A stretch of DNA of 64,000 bases, taken from NCBI GenBank assembly GCA_028571685.1, contig CM053141.1, positions 78,167,833 through 78,231,832 on the forward strand, given 5' to 3'. Positions 54,696 through 64,000 of the stretch are shown here, one piece after another. Made by a program: the position numbers and the translations under genes. The notes under the pieces were generated by a model. The model made no database searches. It was not told the DNA's origin and worked only from the letters and a program-made list of their open reading frames with translations. Position 1 is the stretch's first letter; the number at the start of each line of letters is the position of its first letter. Source of the stretch: Heterohyrax brucei (lineage: Eukaryota; Chordata; Mammalia; Hyracoidea; Procaviidae).

Positions 54696-55050
54696 CTGAC
54701 AGGAAACACAAAAAAAGAGTCTCTAACTTAATGCAAGAAAAATAGGGTGCAGAACTCGCACTCAATTAAAAAAAACCAATCTTGGTGTTCTGATAGACTA
54801 AAGGGTCCCCAAAATACATGACCTCGGACTCTCTGTTAGCCCAGAACTGAAGTCATTCCTGAAGCCAACTCTTCAGAGAAAGATTAGACTGGACTGTAAG
54901 ACATGAAGTGATACTGGGCAACAGTGTGCTTCTTGGTGTAAGTAGATACACGAGGCTGACTGGGCAGCTGCTGTCCGGACGAGAGGTGAGAGGGCAGAAG
55001 GGGATAGGAGCTGGCTGAACGGACACGGGAAATAACTGCCCCTTGTTCTC
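54696..55050 (+). mobile_element. L1 3' UTR fragment, variant B
   Basis: 'ccctgacaggaaacacaaaa', 'agggtccccaaaatacatga', 'ttagactggactgtaagaca' and 'gagctggctgaacggacacg' match the 3' UTR of the L1 at 27289-28637. Confidence 0.8.
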
Positions 55051-55688
55051 TTTAGTTTTTGTCGGTGCTTGAAGCCCTGTTCTTATGAGGCCAGACAGTT
55101 CGAGTCCCTAAAATCAGAATGAAAGAACTGATCTACTTACAAAAATCCTGATTTAGAATTTAATTTGTGTGCTACGGACCTCTGGTGGCAGCTCTGTGTA
55201 CTGTACCTTAGCTGCTAGAAACACCTACATTCATAAATGAAGTATGTGTTGTTTGAGAAATAAGTACAAATGTAATTAAATGTGTAAAATATGGATAGAC
55301 AGATGCCAATAAAATTTTTCATTTTTCCTTCTTTCTAGTAATTAAAGAAATTAAAATGAAAGAATTTTATGTTATGTGTTTGTGTCTGATAAGAGCAGAA
55401 TTTTAAAGAGGACTACAGCCAGTGTCGGGATGAGGAAAAGAGACAATCTTCTATGTTTTGTGGGAGTGTACACAACAGTGAACAGAAACACTTTCTGGAT
55501 AAATTAGGCCTTAAAGTTGCTTTAATATATTCATGCTTCCTGATCCAATAATTTCACTGTTAGGAAATTTTCCAACAGAAATCACTGAAGGTACAGACAA
55601 GTTTAATGTATTGGGATTTTCTTCAAGTTATACAGTAGAAAGAAAGAGAATACACAAAACAGCAAGATAGCTAAATCAGTGATGACAG
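55051..55688. other. Mostly unassigned; old L1 scrap
   Basis: 55490-55620 ('tcatgcttcctgatccaata', 'tttcactgttaggaaatttt') is a small piece of ancient sense L1 3' region. The rest is not recognised. Confidence 0.4.
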
Positions 55689-55689
55689 A

Positions 55690-56535
55690 GCCTGCTGTAG
55701 TGAAACACTGGACTGACACTTGGTTAGAAGTAAAAACAAAGAGTTTATTGAAGGACAAACATTTCACAAAACTGGGAGCCACAGGGTACTGCCGTGTTCC
55801 AAACTACAGGAAGAGCAGTGAGGTTTTTATTAGGTGACACAAACAAAGACTTGGTGCTCACAGACACGGGGGTTTTAGAAAAGACAGAGAAAAACTTACA
55901 AAGGGGGTTGTTAAACTGCAACTTTTCTTTATGCCAATCTATAACTTAATATTTATCTCTAATTTCTTGGAATATTATTTGACCAACACAATCTTTTGAG
56001 CGTCAGCAAGTTCATCAGTTAACATCCCAAGGAACAGTCAGTTTTCTGCATATTTGCTGTTTCCTCCGTCTTAAACAAGCTATCCCTCTACCTTAACTAC
56101 AGACTTTACAAGAAGTCAGTAGAAAGGGCTGAAGGTCTTAGTGGGTGAATTAATTTTGAGTAGAGGAAGTAAGTTGGGTCAAGTCTCGGTTAAGTGGCTT
56201 TTACTTCTCCTTGGTTGCAGAATTATGAGATAATTTCATCTCTATTTAACACTAGCAATTCTGCTTTCTAACCTTGTGTTGACCAACATGTTTTTCCCTA
56301 GGACAAACTATGTAAACATTCTTGACAAACACATTCTAACAATTTATTCTTAGAACAAGCTAAAAATAATTCCGACTCCTATTTCTTTTGTGTTATGAGC
56401 AATTAAACTTTTATAAGAAGCTGAATTGCCTCTTCAGAAGGATAGAGGCAGAGACTTTGGTCAGGATGCAGTTTAATTTAAAATGAAACTTAATTTAGGT
56501 CTGAAATTAGCCCTTTTATTTATGTCAAGCACTGT
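55690..56535 (-). mobile_element. ERV1-type solo LTR (fossil)
   Basis: About 840 bases. On the minus strand, 'cctaataaaaacctcactgc' and 'tccttcaataaactctttgt' form an R-U5-like end with polyadenylation signals. It pairs with the LTR at 20590-21655. No internal sequence is attached. Confidence 0.6.
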
Positions 56536-56564
56536 ATGTTCTAGAGTGCTCTTACACAATCTAG

Positions 56565-56740
56565 ACAACGGAATATTCCTTAGCCAAGCCAAGTGCCACT
56601 GAGTAATTTTAGATGTTTAAGGAATATTACTCAAACATCTAAAATTATGAAAGTAGTACATATTGATGTGGAAATATGGAAAACGCTTATAATATCACAC
56701 ACAGAGAATAAAACAAAATTATCACTATAATACATACTCA
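56565..56740 (+). mobile_element. L1 3' region fragment, target of a micro-insertion
   Basis: 'ggaatattactcaaacatct' and 'gaaagtagtacatattgatg' match the sense L1 'aatggaatattactc' region, split by the insertion at 56578-56620. Confidence 0.6.
56578..56620 (-). mobile_element. Ultra-short SINE 3'-end insertion with inverted flank copy
   Basis: 43 inserted bases between GGAATATT at 56570-56577 and 56621-56628 (8-base duplication). The first 26 are SINE 3' end (minus strand CTCAGTGGCACTTGGCTTGG). The next 15 (56604-56618, TAATTTTAGATGTTT) are an exact inverted copy of the flank at 56633-56647. This suggests that reverse transcription switched from the SINE RNA to the target DNA. Confidence 0.85.
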
Positions 56741-56774
56741 TGCAAGCACAGGACAGACAGATGTAGGACAGAGA

Positions 56775-56820
56775 GAAAGAAGGGAGGGAGGAAGGGAGAG
56801 AGGGAGCGAGAGGCAGAGAC
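56775..56820. repeat. Purine-rich (GGGA)n-like low-complexity run
   Basis: 'agaagggagggaggaaggga' and 'gagagggagcgagaggcaga'. Confidence 0.85.
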
Positions 56821-56899
56821 TCTAGGAAGAAGCCCAGCAGAATGCTAATGGATATTATTTCTGGGGAAGGTTTTATGACTCATTTTCAGTTTTCTTCCT

Positions 56900-57583
56900 T
56901 AAATTTTTCTATACTCACCAAAACTCAGACAATAGACATTACATTAAAAAATCAAACCAGTAATACAGAGATGTGTTTCTGTTATAAAACATTAATTTGG
57001 GTGTTACATTTTCTATTTTGCTTAGAACTCTTCTGTATCCATTGTTCTAAAACTCACTTTTCTCAGTGTGTGCTTTGAAACTATTTCTATGTTAGTACTT
57101 ACAGTGCAAACTCATTCAAATGAATATTAATTTTTTGCTTAAGGAAAATGATCTTTATTTTAAACGGAACATGTATTTGTTGCTATCAGTTCAATTTTAG
57201 GTACGTTCTTTCAGAAGAAATATTTATTTCCATGAAAGAGTATGAAAAGCTTAATGACATTAGGTATTTCCAACAAACATGGAAGATTGTATTGTGGAAA
57301 GAACTATGTTGCCTAGTGAGCAAACAAAGACTGGAGGTCAGGGTGTTTATGTTTTCACCTGTCCATGACCTTCATAAACCCTCAGGCACCATGTTTCATA
57401 AGCTCACCTTTGTGAAGCTCCAAAGCGGAATTCAGCAATTACAGAGTTCCTTAAAAGGAAAAGTTGTAGAAACTTAAAGTAGTATGATTGAGATGTTTAA
57501 TAATGTATATATTATCTTGAATAATGTATTCTCGGTGGAAAACTAGAAGAGCTGTTCCAAAATTTTGGATTTGGGGGATCCAG
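56900..57583. other. Unassigned non-coding stretch
   Basis: Includes an open frame of 109 codons at 57148-57477 (plus) with no recognisable domain, no CpG context and no splice support. I do not call it a gene. Confidence 0.4.
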
Positions 57584-57860
57584 AAAAACCAAACCAAACC
57601 AAACCCAAGGCCATCAAGTCATATCTGACTCATAGTAACCCCAGAGGTCAGACTAAAATGGTCACATAGAGTTTCCAAGGAGCACCTGGAGGATTTGAAC
57701 TATTGACCTTCTGGTTAGCAGATGTAGCAATAAACCACTATGCCAACATACACAGAGGTGCCTTAAAAGAAAGGCATGGTGATCCTGGAATGATCAAAAC
57801 CCAAACCTGCTGCTGTCAAGTCATTGCGGATTCCTAGTGACCCTAAGGAAAACAGTGGAC
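57584..57860 (-). repeat. AfroSINE plus adjoining SINE fragments
   Basis: 57584-57748 is a full antisense copy with a (CCAAA)n end. It is followed by a short sense piece ('ttaaaagaaaggcatggtga') and another antisense 3' end ('aacccaaacctgctgctgtc', to about 57860). Confidence 0.85.
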
Positions 57861-58014
57861 TCATGCTTAGGAATGTGCACTTGGAGACAGAATTAAGAAA
57901 CAAAGTGGTGCAGCTTATATTCAAGATGCAGCCACTTATTTCACTCTGTGCGTTCAAAGACCATCTCATGAATATGCTAATGTTGATTTTTTAATTTTAA
58001 TAATGTATACATCT

Positions 58015-58330
58015 TTAAAATAAAAATGATGTATACATATATATACATATATATGTATGTACATGGTAAAACATTCAAGCAATATAAGAATTTTGTCTTC
58101 CTACCTGAGATCTCCAGTTTTCCTGTTTCTCACTCCAGAAGAAACTACTGTTAGCAGTTACTGATCCAGAAGCATTTTATTTGTATAAAAGTAGTTAATA
58201 CACATATATTTGTCCCTGTTTTACTAGAACAAAAGTGGAAGTATACCACATATACACTGTTTAGTACTATATATTCTTGAAAATCTAACATCATGTCTAG
58301 TAGGCTTTTTGAACATTGTAGGACTTCAAT
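58015..58330 (-). mobile_element. Old L1 3' UTR, antisense, with (TA)n
   Basis: (TA)-rich run at 58015-58065, then 'aactactgttagcagttact' and 'tatattcttgaaaatctaac' as in old L1M 3' ends. Weak. Confidence 0.4.
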
Positions 58331-58347
58331 GGAATTTTAACAATAAA

Positions 58348-58518
58348 CTCAAACCAAACCAAACCCACTGCTGTTGAGTCGATTCCAACTGACAGCGATG
58401 CCATAGCACAAAGTAGAAATGCCCCTTAGACTTCCCAAAGAGTGCCTGGCGGATTCAAACTGCTGACCTTTTGGTTAGCAACCATAGCACTTAACCGCTA
58501 TACCACTACAGTTTTCCA
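58348..58518 (-). repeat. AfroSINE
   Basis: Full antisense copy, 'ccaaacccactgctgttgag' to 'ccgctataccactacagttt'. Confidence 0.92.
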
Positions 58519-58559
58519 TTTTAATAATAAGTTGGGAAGATGTACATTTCTGGCAAAAT

Positions 58560-60355
58560 GATGTGTTGTTGTTTTTAGGTGCCCTCGAGTGCATTCAGAC
58601 TCACAGTGACCTTACGTACAACAAAATAAAACACTCCTCTGTCTGTTACATCCTCACAATCATTGCTATGTCTGAGCCCATTGTTGCAGTCCCTGTGTCA
58701 ATCTAACTCATCGAACGTCTTACTCTTTTTCGCTGACCCTCTACTTTACCAAGTATGGTGCCCTTCCGCAGGGACTACGCCCTCTGAGAACATGTCCCAA
58801 GTACCTGAGATGTCGTCTCATCATCTTTGCTTCTAAGGAGCATTCTGGCTGTACTTCTTCCAAAACAGATTTGTTATTTTGGCAACCCACGGTAGATTTA
58901 ATATTCTTTACCAACACCACAGTTCAAAGGCTACAATTCTTTGGTCTTCCTTATTCACTGTCCAGTTTTTGCATGCATGTGAGGTGATGAAAACACCATG
59001 GCTTGAGTTGGGCACACCTTGGTCTTCAAGGTGACATCTTTGCTTTTCAACCCTTTCAAGACGTCTTTTACAGCCAATTTGCCAAATGCAATGCATCTTC
59101 TGATTTCTTGTCTGCTGTTCCCATGGGTGTTGATTGTGGATCCAAGAAAAATGAAATCCTTGACAACTTCAAACTTTTCTCCATTTATCCTGATGTCACT
59201 TATTGGTCCAGTTATGCTGATTTTTGTTTTCTTTATGGTGAGGTGTGGTCTTCAACCTTCCTCAAAAATGCTTTAAGTCCTCTTCACTTTCAGCAAGCAA
59301 GGTCGTGTCATCTGCAAAGGGCAGGTTGTTAATGAGTCTTCTTTCAATCTTAATGGCCTGTTCTTCTTCATAAAGCCTAGCTTCTTGGATTTTTTGCTTG
59401 GCATATACGTTGAATAGGAATAGTGAAAGAGTATAGTCTGGATGCACAACTTTTCTGACTTTAAATCACACAGTATCCCCTGCAGTGTCCTCACAGTATG
59501 GAACGACTGCCTCTTGATCTATGTATGGATTCCTCACAAGCAGAAGTTCCCATTAAGTGTTCTGGAATTCCCATTCTTCACAATGTTATCCATAATTTCT
59601 TATGATCCACAAAGTCAAATGCCTTTGCATAGTCAATAAAACACAAATAAACAGCTTTCTGGTATGCTCTGCTTCCTGCCAGGATCCATCTGACATCATC
59701 AGTGATATCACTGGTTCCATGTCCCCTTCTGGATTTGGCTTTTATTTCTGGCAGTTAATGATCTTCAGCAAAATTTTACTTACATGTGGTATTAAAGATA
59801 TTGTGAAATAATTTACACATTCAGTTGGATCATCTTTCTTTGTAATAGATGTAAATATGAATCTCTTCCAGCCAGTTGTCCAGGTAGCTATCTTCCAAAT
59901 TTCTTGGTATAGATGAATGAGCACTTCCAATACTACACACATTTGTTGAAACATCTCCGTTGGTATTCAGTCAATTTCTAGAGCCTTGATTGTCACCAAG
60001 GCCTTCAGTGAAACTTGGACTTCTTCCTTTTGTGCCATCAGCTTCTGATCATATGCTACCTCCTAAAATGGTTGAACACTGGTCAATTCATTTTGGTACA
60101 GTGTTTCTGTGTATTCCTTCCATCTTTTTTTTTGATGCTTCCTGAGTCACATATTATTCCTGTAGAATCCTTCAATATTGCAACTCAAGGCCTGAATTTT
60201 TTTCTTCATTTCTTTCAAAATTGTGTGTTATTCCCTGTCAGTGTTTTATCTCCAAGTCTTTGCACACACCATTATAATGCTTTATATTGTCTTCCAAAGC
60301 AATCCTTTGAAATCTTTTGTTCAGCTTTTATTTTATTACCTCTTTCATTCACTTG
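58560..60355 (-). mobile_element. RTE LINE, 3' two-thirds
   Basis: The largest RTE copy, antisense, from the (CAACAA) tail at 58562 to the middle of the ORF near 60355. The minus strand reads LFNVYAKQKIQEARLYEEEQ and INNLPFADDTTLLAESEEDL at 59262-59447. FADD is the reverse-transcriptase active-site motif, usually YADD in this family. Further 3', EDQRIVAFELWCW at 58908-59096 is the conserved C-terminal phrase. The frame is broken by stops and frameshifts. It ends at a SINE. Confidence 0.92.
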
Positions 60356-60508
60356 TGGGAAGCTTGGTAGTATAGTGGTTAAGTGGTATGGCTGCCAACC
60401 AAAAGGTCAGCAGTTTGAATCTACCAGTTGTTCCTTGGAAACTCTTTGGGACAATTCTACTCTGTCCTTTACAGTCACTATGGCTTGGAATCAACTCAAT
60501 GGCAAAGG
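60356..60508 (+). repeat. AfroSINE at the RTE break
   Basis: Full sense copy: 'gggaagcttggtagtatagt', 'accaaaaggtcagcagtttg' and 'tggcttggaatcaactcaat'. Confidence 0.93.
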
Positions 60509-60779
60509 ATAGTGATTGATTATCTTACTTATGCAGAGGTATTTGTAATAGGATGCAAGTACAAAATAACTTGCAGAACGAGTAGATATGTTATTGTGAA
60601 AATCTCGCAAAGAGGCTTTCTGGCCACCATGGTGCCATACACAGAAGTACCATGTTGTTCCTCTGCAGTCAAGACCCAAAAACCTACATAAAACAGAGGG
60701 AAATGTCAATCTTGGAATGCATGGTCTTAAATGAAGACACAGAGATCTCAGTCAAAAACCAAGTAGAATAAGAAACTGA

Positions 60780-63270
60780 CAGAGAGTGAGAAGAGATAAG
60801 AGAGCAGGTTTCCTATCGGCTCACCCAGCACTGATTCACCATCTTGGATGCCCGTCAGAGGTCAGCAGATAGGGAAGCAGGAGGGTAGATCTGTGGAGGT
60901 CCTGGCAGAAGGCTACATCTTGGGGGCAAGCAAGGCAAGCTTTCTCACTCTCCCATCTCCCCCCCACTGCTCTACCTCCAATGCCTCCTGGCTAGCAGCA
61001 GTGGCTCAGCTGCCTGGGAAGCGCAGTGTTCTGCCACTGGGATTCATCACACCCACATCTGAAATCAGCAAATGGAGAGTATGTGAAAACATTGACTCCA
61101 TGGCAATGAGTTTGGTTTTCTGTTTTAGCAAGACTCAGACCACCTGCTGAAGCTGCCCTGATGCACCACAGCTGAGTGATTGGCCTGGCCCATTGGACGA
61201 GGAGGTGAAAGACATTGTGAGCACAGATGAGCAAACAGCAAAAAATGCACAGCTTGCCTGCTCTGACATAACCAAATAAAACAAAAACTCAGGATGAAAT
61301 AAATAGTTCTACAATCAATAAACAAAGAAAATAACTGTTAAATAGCTACTGAAAGTAACTACTACAGACAATATCAAATCATAATTTTTTAAAACATAAA
61401 ACAGGACAGGATGGTTTCAGTAGGTATCCAAAATAAAACACTAGGTGACTTTCCAGTGTAAGAAAAAGCATTAGAATTATCGGATAAAGAATTCAAATCT
61501 CTAATATTCAGAGCTATCCAAAAGTTGAAGCAGAAAAGCGGACAAAAATGAGGACAAAAATAGACAAATTTGTGGAAAAGGTAGACAAATTCAAAGAATT
61601 CATCCAAAGAATACAGGGACAAAAATGGGAAAATAAGGTCACAATTAGAAGTCATACAAAAACAATAATTAGAAATCCAAAAACTAAACAACAACATTTC
61701 ACAAAAGGGCTGAAGAGTAGGTTTGAAATGATGGAACACAGGATATGGTGAAATCGAAGATAAACACTTAGATACATTTCTGTTTAGGGGGGAAGAATGA
61801 AGAAAATGAAGAGATCTTGAGAATTACATGGGATACAATTAAAAGAAAAACTTTGGAAGTGATTGGAGTTCCAGAATGGGGAGAGAAAATGGAAAACACA
61901 GAAAGAATCACTGAAGAATTGCTGGCAGAGAAGTTCTCTAATATCATAGAAGATGAATAGCTGACCATCCAAGAAACTCAGCAAACCCCATGTAGGATAA
62001 ACTCTAAAAGAAAATCTCCAAGGCTTGTCGTAACTGCACTTTCTGAAACCAAAGACAGCAAAAATTGTGACAGCAGCCCAAGAAAAACAAAAAGTCACAT
62101 ACAGAGAAGAAACAAGGCTAAACCCTGGTCATCTGGCATAAGCCATGCAGGCAAGAAGGCCACGGGATGACATATATAAAAACTTTGAAAGAAAAAAATT
62201 GCCACCCGCGAGTAATATACCCTGCAAAACTCTCAAATAAGATGGTAGAATGAAGACATTTCCAGATTAAACAGCAATTAAAGGTACACGTAAAAACCAA
62301 AACTTACAAAAATTATTAAAAAGACTCCTTCAGTCTGAGAACAAATGTCAGACCATAGCCTGAATCTAGCATGCAAGATTGTACCAGATAAATTCCAGCC
62401 TAAGAAAATAACTCTCAAGGACTATCCAGAACCAAAATAATTACAATGAGGAATCAGTGAAGTCAGTCTGTAAATGACAAAAACATCAAAACAACAGAAG
62501 AGAGAATAAATGGTATAGATACAGAACTTTCTAATGGAGTCAGAGGCAAAATACTGCCAAGTAACAAAAGACTGGTTCACACCTAGAAAATCAGGGATAA
62601 ATTTTAAGGTAACCACAGAAAGTTAACAGACCTACTCATTAAAATAAAGAAGGAAAATGGCTAGTCTCAATAAAAGCAAAATTCTCAAAATTGAAAGAAT
62701 GAAAAACAAATTCACAAACCAAAGGAGTCCAGCACAGGAGAGTAAGAGGAACAAAGAAAACGTCATCACCACATATACGCAGAGGCACTGCAGAATGACA
62801 GCACTAATATGCTGCTCACAAGAGATACAACTCAGAAGCAAAGAAGCCTGGCACTAGTGCAGTGATAGATATACTGACCAGTGGAACAGAATTGAGATCC
62901 CAGATTTCGATCCATCTGCCTGTGGTCACCCGATCTTCCATGAGAGTCCCAAATCCATCAAATGGGAAAAAGGGCAGTCATTTTAATAGACAGTGCTGAC
63001 AAAACTGGATGTTATAACACGGAGCAAACTGGACGGCATCACGCTAAGTTAAATGAATCAGTCACAGGGGGGCAGGAGTTGTGTGAGACCACTACTATGA
63101 AAACTCATGAAAAGGTTCACACATAGAAACAATCTTGGAAGGTTACCAAGGAGGGGAGCGGTGAGGATGGAAAGAGAAGCCAAATTTTAAAAATTAGCAT
63201 AGCTAATGGGGGATAGGAGACAGTAAAGTTAGCAAGAAACATAGAATACATGTTACCTGCATAAAAATAC
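60780..63270 (+). mobile_element. L1 with 5' UTR, ORF1 and pieces of ORF2; internal deletion
   Basis: 60780-61225 looks like an L1 5' UTR ('caccatcttggatgcccgtc', 'ttggcctggcccattggacg'). ORF1 would start at ATG 61228 (MSKQQKMHSLPAL, then a stop). ORF1 coiled-coil sequence follows at 61548-61751 (KIDKFVEKVDKFKEFIQRIQ). The conserved C-terminal part, about 61800-62340, includes ITEELLAEKFSNIIEDE and HPRVIYPAKLSNKM-like text. 62657-62860 resembles the start of ORF2, but at about 62870 the sequence jumps to the last part of ORF2 ('accagtggaacagaattgag'), so most of ORF2 is deleted. Many stops; inactive. Confidence 0.8.
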
Positions 63271-63390
63271 AGCGATCATGTGCTCAGATACCAACCAAAA
63301 GATGGGCTATTTGTACTCACACGGTGGCTCTGTAGGAGAAAGACCTGACGACCTTCTGTGAAGATTACAGCCTAGGAAGCCTTACAGGTT
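63270..63390 (+). repeat. AfroSINE fragment
   Basis: 'cagataccaaccaaaagatg', 'aggagaaagacctgacgacc' and 'agattacagcctaggaagcc'. The 3' end is missing. Confidence 0.75.
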
Positions 63391-63540
63391 TTTTTCTTTT
63401 GGATTTTTTTTTAAAATTGTACTTTAGACGAAGGTTTACAGATCAAATTAGTTTCTCATTAGACAACTAATGCGTACATTGTTTTATGACACTGATTGCC
63501 AATTCCATGGCATGTCGATACTCTCCCTTTAAAAGAAAAA
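63391..63540 (-). mobile_element. L1 3' UTR end, antisense, variant A
   Basis: Oligo(T), then 'attgtactttagacgaaggt', 'ttagtttctcattagacaac' and 'atgtcgatactctcccttta', the reverse of the 3' end of the L1 at 7300-7995. Confidence 0.75.
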
Positions 63541-63965
63541 AGCACTGAAAGCTTTATCTACAGTGAGCGTGACTGTTGAGATTCGACACAGGTGCACAGA
63601 TGCATACCTACATTCACTGCCACTTTACTCACAGTGGCAAAAGACAGAAACAAACTAAGTGCTCATCAGTGGATGACTGGATAAACAAAATGTGGTACAT
63701 ACATACAGAGAAACACTATACAGCCATAAAGAATAACCATGAGTCCTAGAAATATCACACCGATGAAGCTCGGACACCAGAGTAATGGAAATGATACAAC
63801 TGGGTTGGAATGAAGGAGAACAGTATGTGAACACGATATGTGATTATGGAGCTATTTATCTCATGTGAAAAATATAACCCACAACACTGAATAACACGCG
63901 TAGCAATTGTTATCTGGGAACCTAATCTGCCATGTAAACTTTCACTGTAAACACGGCATTTAGTT
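63541..63965 (+). mobile_element. L1 ORF2 end and 3' UTR
   Basis: 'cagtggcaaaagacagaaac', 'atgtggtacatacatacaga', 'atacagccataaagaataac' and the end 'tgtaaactttcactgtaaac'. This is a separate L1 copy from that at 60780-63270, inverted relative to its left neighbour. Confidence 0.75.
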
Positions 63966-64000
63966 AGTAGTGTTCGTTGATTTTTTTTAGAAAAGAAATT

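Noticed and set aside
57148-57477. 109-codon plus-strand frame
   Set aside because: AT-rich sequence, no domain, no promoter, no splice context. Length is within chance for 64 kb.
59262-59447. Frame with FADDTTLLAESEEDL that could look like a host reverse-transcriptase-like gene
   Set aside because: It is the RT core of an RTE LINE with stops and frameshifts on both sides.
60015-60512. 165-codon plus-strand frame
   Set aside because: Antisense of the RTE LINE running into an AfroSINE; composition follows the repeats.
1-64000. CRISPR arrays, operons, prokaryotic islands
   Set aside because: No regularly spaced short repeats; the sequence is plainly vertebrate.

Overview
This is mammalian nuclear DNA, almost certainly from an afrotherian and most likely an elephant or another paenungulate. 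The evidence is the repeat content: about 45 copies of the tRNA-derived AfroSINE family, an RTE-clade LINE whose 3' end resembles the SINE tail, L1 elements with an unusually long 3' UTR, and no Alu, B1, ruminant or carnivore SINEs. Assignments rest on family features I recognise by eye; no database search was run.

Host gene signal is confined to about 9.9-12.5 kb. A CpG island (about 11.56-12.48 kb) carries good splice donors on the minus strand, at 12007/12006 and 11766/11765. About 2 kb to the left, also on the minus strand, is a 65-base exon-like segment (9973-10037). It has a clean acceptor, an ATG in good context, twelve codons (MADVYVLPPINE) and a donor. I read this as the promoter, a probable untranslated exon 1 and the first coding exon of a gene running leftward out of the window. 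I cannot name the gene.

The rest is layered transposon debris. 0.37-2.6 kb: 5' half of an RTE element, then L1 3' UTR. 2.6-9.3 kb: many AfroSINEs, old MIRs and an L1 3' UTR. 13-17 kb: AfroSINEs, an RTE 3' end and an antisense L1 3' UTR. 19.09-20.41 kb: a nearly full-length mariner DNA transposon. 20.6-21.7 kb: an old ERV1-type LTR. 22.3-24.1 kb: a SINE cluster with two copies of an unrecognised 134-base repeat. 25.4-31.2 kb: a long antisense L1 holding a MaLR LTR, which itself holds a younger L1. 32.1-33.3 kb: an L1 endonuclease-domain fossil. 34-45 kb: RTE 3' ends, two further mariner derivatives and nested LTRs. 45.5-47.8 kb: a two-LTR MaLR element. 48-63.9 kb: L1, L2, RTE, LTR and SINE remnants, ending in an internally deleted L1 (60.8-63.3 kb).

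The most unusual pattern is a set of five very short (about 23-48 base) insertions. All match only the 3' end of an AfroSINE-like sequence with the tail GGCACTTGGCTTGGC. Three have clear 8-12 base target duplications. None of the longer SINEs here has this tail. One insertion (56.58 kb) also carries a perfect inverted copy of its own flanking DNA, as expected from template switching during integration.
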